Assembly: GCA_937884975.1 (NCBI GenBank)
Contig: CAKZZS010000052.1
Coordinates: 1 to 14,796 of the forward strand
From: an uncultured Clostridia bacterium
GTDB lineage: Bacteria; Bacillota; Clostridia; Oscillospirales; Acutalibacteraceae
Length of the DNA stretch: 14,796 nt
Reading direction: 5' to 3'
The notes beneath the pieces were generated by a model, which saw only the letters and a program-made list of their open reading frames with translations, did no database searches and was not told the DNA's origin. Made by a program: the position numbers and the translations under genes. Of the stretch, positions 1-5,316 are shown one piece after another. Within the stretch, counting starts at the first letter, position 1. The number at the start of each line of letters is the position of its first letter.

Positions 1-1439
1 GGATTTGTGCAAATGCCGTACTTGTTGAATTTATAGGTTTTCTTTCCTATCTTGACGCTCTTGTTAATTACATTTACGCCGTTGGAATAGAAATAGTACC
101 AATAGGTCTTTCCGTTTGAAGCCTTAATCTTCTGCCAGCCCGTACGCATACAGCCGTTTGTTCCGAAATAATATCTGTATTTAACGCCCTTGCTGTTTGC
201 TATCCACTGCCAGCCGGTTCTCATACAGCCGTTTGTTCCGAAATAATGCAGATATGTTTTTCCGTCTCCGCGCTTAATCTTCTGCCAGCCCGTACGCATA
301 CAGCCGTTTGTTCCGAAGTAATGCAGATATGTTTTTCCGTCTCCGCGCTTAATCTTCTGCCAGCCGAATGCAAGAGTGCCGTTGGAGTTGAAGTAATGGT
401 AATAAGTCTTTCCGTCGCCGCGCTTAATTTTCTGGAAGCCGCTTACTCTGAAGCCGTAGTTATTGAAATAATAGAAATAGTTCTTTCCCTTAACAGTGAT
501 CTTTGCAAGCTGATTTCTGTAGAAATGACCGCAGTCATCATAGAAATACATATAATATCCGTCACTTGTTTTTGACCAGCCTTCATCGCCGTAACCCATG
601 GGATATACATAGTATTCAAGAACTATATAATTCGAACCGCTGTCAATTACCGAAGCGTCGTTATAATTCACTCTTGCTTCAACATTGTTTGCAAAAGTAT
701 AACCTTTGTCGGCAACAATTCTTAAGCTTAGATAATAATCGGTTCTCGGATAGAATCTGTGGCCCTGTTTAAGGATTTTGCCTGCAGTGGTTACCCATTT
801 GATACCGTTTATAAAGTTGTCCTTGTTATAGGTCCTGTCAATATGCTTACCGTCACCTATCATAAGATATTTTGACGCATCAAACGGAATAAGCTCACCG
901 GCATTCATTTCAAAATCCCACTCAATATTGACAACGCTTATTTCGTTGCTGTCGCCGGTATCCTGTTCCTCAAGAGCCGGGAATGTATAATTAACAAAGA
1001 ACTGCGTTGATTTCATCTGAGCGTCTGCGGTATCGTAATCAACTACGCCGTCTGCATCCTTGCCGTTAATAAACAATTCACTGACCATTTCGGGGAATAT
1101 GTAACCGTCATTTGCACACAGATAAACGCTGACGTTGTAAGTGTGTCCCGCCTTGAAAGTATCTGTGGATTCAACCTCCGTTTGCTCGGTAACATCATAC
1201 CATGAAATGCCGTTAATTATCGTAGTTGAGTTATTATGAATATTTGTGACGGTGAACTGGTTACTGTTCTGCGAGTTTTTGCCGCTGTATGTGGGATTTT
1301 CGCCTACCTTGGGTTCAACAACACCGTCAATGGAAACGAATGTAATATCCGTGCGCGCCGCAAATACACTGATGCTAAGACATGAGAACACGCTTGCAAT
1401 CATCAATACTGCCAAAAAAACGGATAATACCTTTTTCAT
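1..1439 (-). CDS. Secreted protein with C-terminal wall-binding repeats (3' end cut by window edge)
   Basis: The frame opens at ATG 1439, preceded by a GGAGG ribosome site 7 bases away, and runs off the left edge after 479 residues. Residues 1-27 form a signal peptide (MKK, hydrophobic core, VFA cleavage site). Residues 30-155 and 168-278 look like two related beta-rich domains: both carry an ING(I)(S/K)W stretch, then a GH(T/R) and a (N/K)DGY-like (N/K)-x-GY(I/T)F segment. From about residue 287 there are eight units of about 25 residues with the pattern GWQ-IK-GKTY-YYF-TNG, as in choline/glucan-binding (CW_binding) repeats that hold proteins on the cell surface. The last visible residues match the C-terminal cap of the 971-aa protein at 5317-8232, whose stop follows after one more residue, so only a few bases are probably missing. 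No catalytic domain is recognised. The ligand (choline, teichoic acid or glucan) cannot be told from sequence. Confidence 0.85.
   Translation of the reverse strand, partial: MKKVLSVFLAVLMIASVFSCLSISVFAARTDITFVSIDGVVEPKVGENPTYSGKNSQNSNQFTVTNIHNNSTTIINGISWYDVTEQTEVESTDTFKAGHTYNVSVYLCANDGYIFPEMVSELFINGKDADGVVDYDTADAQMKSTQFFVNYTFPALEEQDTGDSNEISVVNIEWDFEMNAGELIPFDASKYLMIGDGKHIDRTYNKDNFINGIKWVTTAGKILKQGHRFYPRTDYYLSLRIVADKGYTFANNVEARVNYNDASVIDSGSNYIVLEYYVYPMGYGDEGWSKTSDGYYMYFYDDCGHFYRNQLAKITVKGKNYFYYFNNYGFRVSGFQKIKRGDGKTYYHYFNSNGTLAFGWQKIKRGDGKTYLHYFGTNGCMRTGWQKIKRGDGKTYLHYFGTNGCMRTGWQWIANSKGVKYRYYFGTNGCMRTGWQKIKASNGKTYWYYFYSNGVNVINKSVKIGKKTYKFNKYGICTN
207..356 (-). repeat. Two tandem, nearly identical 75-bp coding repeats
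   Basis: The blocks 282-356 and 207-281 encode the same 25 residues (KIKRGDGKTY...TGWQ, residues 362-386 and 387-411). By eye they differ at only four of 75 bases, all silent (for example AGA versus CGT for one arginine). The neighbouring units are more diverged. This indicates a recent unit duplication or gene conversion inside the repeat array. Confidence 0.85.
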
Positions 1440-1535
1440 ATTATTTCCTCCATATATAATATTTGTTTCGGTCATGTTATCTCTCTTGAATAAACATACC
1501 TATACATATTCATTATGCAATAAATGTAAAAAAAA

Positions 1536-1559
1536 GTCACTGGCACAAGTGCCAGTGAC
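1536..1559 (-). terminator. Rho-independent terminator of the signalling operon
   Basis: GTCACTGGCAC and GTGCCAGTGAC form a perfect 11-bp inverted repeat separated by two bases (10 bp stem with a CAAG-type loop). On the minus strand the stem is followed by eight T (A run at 1528-1535). It lies 14 bases after the response regulator stop codon, so it ends the minus-strand operon. An A/T-rich run on the other side could allow weak action on the plus strand. Confidence 0.9.
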
Positions 1560-1573
1560 AGAAAAAACTTTTT

Positions 1574-2200
1574 TTATTTTAATGTGGTTACAATAAGTTT
1601 ATTTTCAATTACCGCCGCAAGAAGCTCGTGCTTATTCTTAAAGCCTCCCTTTTCAACAATTCTGTCAAGATTCCACCTGACTCCGTTTTTTGAAAGATTA
1701 AGCTCCGAAGCGATTTCGTCATAAGTCAAGCCTTTGACAAAAAGCCTTAAAATCTCCATCTGTCTGGGAGTGATTTCCGAGGAGAACATATTGTTCAGTT
1801 CAACGTCGGGCGAGGTGTCGGGAAAAACGTTTTCGCCCTCAAGAGTGCGAAGAATGACGTCCACAATATCCGCGTCGCCATGGTCCTTATACCAAAGGCT
1901 GTCCGCCGCTCCCCTCTTTGCCTTTGAAAGCACCTCGGGGTCGATAAGTGAGGTGACGATTACAACCTTTGTTTTTTTATTCATATTCTTTATTTTTTCG
2001 CCCGAGGAAAGCCCTGAATGATTATGAAGCGTCTGAACGTCCATAAGCACAAGGTCGATATTGCTTTCACTTACCGCCTTTTCCGCCTCACGCGAATCCC
2101 TGTAAGCGCCGACAACCGTAAAACGCTCGTCAAACGAAAAAATGTCAACAAGATGCTTTTGCATAAACATATTGTCTTCAACCACTATAACCTTATACAC
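1574..2200 (-). CDS. LuxR/NarL-type response regulator
   Basis: This is a 208-residue two-component response regulator, a cytoplasmic DNA-binding protein switched by phosphorylation. The receiver domain covers residues 1-120: acidic D9, phosphoacceptor D54 in LVLMDVQT, the switch threonine/serine in VVIVTS, and the lysine in WYKDH. A LuxR-type HTH follows at about 145-200 (ITPRQMEIL...GLTYDEIASELNLSKNGVRWN), near the usual family length of 200-220. I chose the GTG start at 2200 because AGGAGGGAG ends 6 bases upstream and the frame then begins YKVIVVEDN, the normal receiver start; an upstream ATG at 2221 would add seven charged residues and lacks this spacing. It overlaps the stop of the kinase gene by 8 bases, which implies translational coupling and a cognate pair. 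Targets are unknown; the adjacent secreted-protein genes are candidates. Confidence 0.9.
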   Translation of the reverse strand: MYKVIVVEDNMFMQKHLVDIFSFDERFTVVGAYRDSREAEKAVSESNIDLVLMDVQTLHNHSGLSSGEKIKNMNKKTKVVIVTSLIDPEVLSKAKRGAADSLWYKDHGDADIVDVILRTLEGENVFPDTSPDVELNNMFSSEITPRQMEILRLFVKGLTYDEIASELNLSKNGVRWNLDRIVEKGGFKNKHELLAAVIENKLIVTTLK

Positions 2201-3461
2201 CGTTTTCTCCCTCCTCTTCATTCAGAAATAATTGTAACTCAAAATAAGGAAAATGTATAACCTTCATTTCACCGTCCGCCTGCTCGACGCGCCTGCGCAG
2301 TGAAGAAAGTCCGCCGCCCTCAATAATTTCGCCCTTCGGTTTTTCACCGTTATTTGTAAACGAAACAAGGCAGCTTTTTCCGTTATAAACGGTTTTCACA
2401 TTAACCGTATTTCCCGAAGCATGCCGCACGCAGTTTGTAACGCATTCACGAAGCGCCAGCGCAACTATTCCTCTCGCGGTTTCGGATTTCGGCAGCTGCC
2501 CGTCGAAATTAACTTTGACGTTCATTTCCTTTGCAATTCCTATAACCTCTTCAACGGTTTTTACGGAAAAGTCCCTTTCCGTTGAAAAGTAACCCACTGC
2601 GCTTTTAAGCAGCTTTAGCTGGGTTTCCATATCCTCATCCGCCTTGCCCGAAATAATCCTTGAAATCTTAATCAACGACGAGCCAATGTCGTTATGAACG
2701 CGCATTTTCAAAGCGAGCGTCTCCTGCTGACGGATTCTCTCCGAAAGCTTTTCAAGCATTTCGCTTATTTTTTCATTCGTCACGCGCAGAAGCTCGTTTT
2801 CCTTTTCAATGCTTTCATTCGCTTCGTAAAGCTCGGTTACGTCCTGCGCAATTGTCTGAGTATAACCGTCAAGAGAATTACCCGAAAGCGAAACGAAAAG
2901 AAACTGCCACACTCTGCCGTCGGGAAAACGGTAAATATCGGACGGAACGTTTTCCTTTTCCGACATTTTTTCAACCGAATTCAAAGCGGTCCTGATTTCG
3001 TCAAGCGTCTGCGGATACGAGCCGAGAAGCGGATAAACAAGCTCGCCGAGCATATAGTTAATAAGAATTATCCTTTCGCCTTCGTCCGAAAAGCAGATTC
3101 CCGAGTTAAGGTTATCAAACGCCTGTTTAATTGACGAGGGTGAAATCTGATTTTTGGAAAAAGCAAAATTTTTCCTTATTCCCACTGCGCCGTAGCAAAA
3201 CGCAAAAATACTCATTAAAAGAATAATTATCCACGGGAAATTGACTCTTACCATCTTTTGCGGTTCGCTCGCAAGCGCGGTGATGTAGGAAAGAATAGTC
3301 AAATATACCGAAAAAATCAGTCCGTCCGCAATAAGCCGATTTCTTGAGCGTTTAAGCATAATTTCATACGAAAACAACGCGCCGAGAAAGAATGAGAAAA
3401 GGAACAGTATTCCCGAAAGAAGAAGCTGCGCCCATACGGGGATAAGATAAAACAAGGTCAT
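2193..3461 (-). CDS. PAS-containing sensor histidine kinase
   Basis: This 422-residue membrane protein probably phosphorylates the regulator encoded immediately downstream. Three hydrophobic segments (about residues 8-32, 45-63 and 76-94) anchor it, followed by a PAS-like domain (about 108-212, with DEGERIILINY and FPDGRVWQF stretches) and a coiled coil (about 213-250). The dimerisation/phosphoacceptor motif is MRVHNDIGSSL with H256. The N-box is ALRECVTNCVRHAS (N343) and the G-box is EGGGLSSLRRRV (381-391), placing it in the short NarX/DesK-like (HisKA_3-type) class that partners LuxR regulators. The residue after the histidine is Asn where Asp or Glu is usual. The ATG overlaps the previous gene's TGA (ATGA), behind a GGGGGAGAGG ribosome site. 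Only one H-box and one ATPase are present in the whole operon, so this is the catalytic partner. Confidence 0.88.
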   Translation of the reverse strand: MTLFYLIPVWAQLLLSGILFLFSFFLGALFSYEIMLKRSRNRLIADGLIFSVYLTILSYITALASEPQKMVRVNFPWIIILLMSIFAFCYGAVGIRKNFAFSKNQISPSSIKQAFDNLNSGICFSDEGERIILINYMLGELVYPLLGSYPQTLDEIRTALNSVEKMSEKENVPSDIYRFPDGRVWQFLFVSLSGNSLDGYTQTIAQDVTELYEANESIEKENELLRVTNEKISEMLEKLSERIRQQETLALKMRVHNDIGSSLIKISRIISGKADEDMETQLKLLKSAVGYFSTERDFSVKTVEEVIGIAKEMNVKVNFDGQLPKSETARGIVALALRECVTNCVRHASGNTVNVKTVYNGKSCLVSFTNNGEKPKGEIIEGGGLSSLRRRVEQADGEMKVIHFPYFELQLFLNEEEGENGV

Positions 3462-5122
3462 TTCACCTCTCCCCCTTTCATCTCGAGCACAAACGAATAA
3501 CCGTCCGAATCGGGCTGCTCAATTTTTGCAAGCGGATATTTTGCCCTTACCTTATTAACATTTCCGCTGTAATCCGTAAGAATGCTGACTCTTATATTAT
3601 CCTTTACAAGGCACACTCTCACATTGACATAATGCAGCCCGTCAAGCGCCGTTTCAATAACGCATTCAAAAAAATCGTAAGCTTCGGAGAGCTGTTCGCC
3701 CGAAGCGCGTGAACGGGTATCTACAAGATATTCTCCCTTTATTTCAAGAAGTCTTAACGCCCGAAACGATTCACCGAGCGCGCTTTCAAGCATACTTTCG
3801 CTTATATTTTCCGAATAGTCAAAGGACAGCGCAAAGTCCTTTCTCCTTTTAATAAAGCTTCCGAGTATTACTATTTTTGAAAGAATTTTATGCTTTCTTT
3901 CTTCATCGTCCGCCTTTCTGTAATCGCTTACAAGAGCGTTAATAGAGTCAAGCTGACTCTGGGTACGGTTCTGCAAAAGGTCGTAAAGTCGGTTTTGCTC
4001 CTCAACCGTTTTATTCTCCTTTTCCCTTTCATATTCAAGCTCAAGCAGGTTTCTTCTCTCCTCAAGCTCCTCTTTTCTGTCCTCAAGCGTCTCGCGAAGC
4101 GAAAGAAGCGTTGAAACATCCTCGCTCCATACCGCAGTTCCGCCGTCTACCTTTAAGGTGTGAAGAAGCCTGCCGCCGGGGAGTATAACGCTTTTATCCG
4201 CAGCCGAAATCATATCCTCCTTTTTTACGGGAGAAGCGTCCGACGCGGAAAAGACGACGTTGTAGTTATTGTCAACTATCTGCGCGGAGATTTCCCTTGA
4301 AGAGGTGAATAAATCGTAATAACGGGTATTTGTCTGGATAAGTCCGCCCTGAATACAACCCTCAAAAAAGCCCGTAATCGCAAGGCAGAAAAGCACGGCT
4401 ATATCCCCCGTAACGAAGCGGATATATGGAATTCTTGAGGTGTATAAAACCGTATTGAGTGCGGCAACGACGATAGGCACAATCGGAAGCCAGCGAAGAA
4501 AAGCGCTTTTTGTGCTTCTGCTTTTAATTCGCATATTCACAAGTGAAATGAGCGAAAGTACAAGCACCCACGCAACCGCAACAAAAAACACCGTGCCGTA
4601 TGTATAATCCGCTTCCGTGCGGATGGGGACGTTTTCGGGAAAAATGAACATCTTTTCGTGCAAATCATTTGTCATTACAAGAAGAATGAGAATGCCCGTC
4701 GGAATAAAAAGGAGCAAAGTCGGCTTCGGCAGACGGTATTTTTCACTTTTTCCGAGTGAAAAGGAAACAAGCAGCGCAAGAAGCGGTATCAAAAGGATGG
4801 GAATATAGTAGGAGTACCAAAGGTAACGTATAACCGTCGGATTATCCACAAAGCGGAATTTGAACTCCCTGACGGTCAGCCAGAAAACCATAATCAGCGT
4901 AACGCAGTTAAGCAAAATCCTGACCTGCGTCTGGACGACGCGCCTGTTTACGGATACGCCCCAGACGGAAATAATACCGATATATATAAGCGTGCGCACA
5001 AAATTCAGCAGCTTACTGAAAAACGCATTCGGCAGGTATCCGAGATAACGGCACGCAAGCGCTGTTACAATAAGAAGCGAAACCGTAACGCCGATTTTAA
5101 CAAGTCTCTTTTTTTCTCCCAA
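3458..5122 (-). CDS. 7TM sensor protein with degenerate histidine-kinase region
   Basis: This 554-residue protein begins with a 'histidine kinase N-terminal 7TM' type domain: seven or eight hydrophobic segments between residues 8 and 256, including the characteristic YIPILLIPLLALLVSFSLG, TNDLHEKMF and DYTYG stretches. A small PAS-like segment (about 268-335) and a strongly charged coiled coil (about 338-390) follow. The remaining 160 residues are placed like DHp and ATPase domains, but I see no phosphoacceptor histidine motif (ILGSFIKRRKDF occupies that place), no N-box asparagine and no glycine-rich G-box. It is therefore probably a sensing partner or pseudokinase acting through the adjacent kinase. 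The start is TTG at 5122, supported by AGGAGGGGAG 5 bases upstream and by lack of a better in-frame start. It is the first gene of the operon. The signal sensed is unknown. Confidence 0.82.
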   Translation of the reverse strand: MGEKKRLVKIGVTVSLLIVTALACRYLGYLPNAFFSKLLNFVRTLIYIGIISVWGVSVNRRVVQTQVRILLNCVTLIMVFWLTVREFKFRFVDNPTVIRYLWYSYYIPILLIPLLALLVSFSLGKSEKYRLPKPTLLLFIPTGILILLVMTNDLHEKMFIFPENVPIRTEADYTYGTVFFVAVAWVLVLSLISLVNMRIKSRSTKSAFLRWLPIVPIVVAALNTVLYTSRIPYIRFVTGDIAVLFCLAITGFFEGCIQGGLIQTNTRYYDLFTSSREISAQIVDNNYNVVFSASDASPVKKEDMISAADKSVILPGGRLLHTLKVDGGTAVWSEDVSTLLSLRETLEDRKEELEERRNLLELEYEREKENKTVEEQNRLYDLLQNRTQSQLDSINALVSDYRKADDEERKHKILSKIVILGSFIKRRKDFALSFDYSENISESMLESALGESFRALRLLEIKGEYLVDTRSRASGEQLSEAYDFFECVIETALDGLHYVNVRVCLVKDNIRVSILTDYSGNVNKVRAKYPLAKIEQPDSDGYSFVLEMKGGEVK

Positions 5123-5149
5123 CCGTACTCCCCTCCTTTGTTTTTTTAT

Positions 5150-5178
5150 ATATTACCATATCGCATATTTTTTTACAA
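5150..5178 (-). promoter_or_regulatory. Candidate promoter of the signalling operon
   Basis: Read on the minus strand, TTGTAA (5173-5178) and TAATAT (5150-5155) are separated by exactly 17 bases. A TGG directly before the -10 makes it an extended -10 type. It lies 28 bases upstream of the TTG start, with the ribosome site in between. It is a sigma-A-like match by eye only. Confidence 0.5.
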
Positions 5179-5200
5179 TGAAAAATAACGGGCTCGCTAT

Positions 5201-5270
5201 TTGTGGCACGGGACGGGTCACCCGTCCCCTACGAATCGGTTTAGCTTCTTCACTTACGTTCAAAATGACA
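5201..5270. repeat. Intergenic repeat-like element with a GC-rich inverted repeat
   Basis: GGGACGGGT (5210-5218) and ACCCGTCCC (5220-5228) form a nearly loopless perfect palindrome. It is followed by CTACGAATCGG and a TTCTTCACTTACGTTCAAAATGACA stretch ending at 5270. From memory, similar GC-palindrome plus 'AATGACA' junk blocks recur between genes of gut Firmicutes, so I read this as one copy of a dispersed, non-coding repeat; copy number cannot be seen here. It lies between two minus-strand genes and is unlike the A/T-rich sequence beside it. Confidence 0.4.
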
Positions 5271-5273
5271 GAA

Positions 5274-5299
5274 AAGAGGACGGAAAACTCCGTCCTCTT
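5274..5299 (-). terminator. Terminator hairpin after the 971-aa secreted protein gene
   Basis: AAGAGGACGGA and TCCGTCCTCTT form a perfect 11-bp stem with an AAAC loop, 17 bases after the stop codon of the minus-strand gene. The minus-strand tail is TTTTCTGTCATTTT, an imperfect T tract, so the terminator is likely but not ideal. The plus-strand tail (CTTTACTTTTT) is also T-rich. Confidence 0.75.
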
Positions 5300-5316
5300 C
5301 TTTACTTTTTCAGAAT

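Noticed and set aside
130..480. CRISPR-like regularly spaced repeats (also at 5380-6000)
   Set aside because: The period is 75 bases, in frame, and encodes wall-binding units; the variable parts are coding, with no separate spacers and no cas genes.
246..575. Plus-strand open frames opposite the repeat proteins
   Set aside because: They mirror the codon bias of the minus-strand repeat genes, have repetitive low-complexity products, and have no ribosome site.
1350..1439. Lipobox at Cys20 of the left secreted protein
   Set aside because: The residues around it (VFSCLS) lack the usual small residue before Cys and the Cys is inside the hydrophobic core; an ordinary signal peptidase site (VFA) follows.
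1440..1535. Promoter for the left secreted protein (TTGCAT with TATGTT on the minus strand, 16-base spacing)
   Set aside because: Both boxes match only 4 of 6 positions and several equally weak alternatives exist in this A/T-rich stretch, so no site is called.
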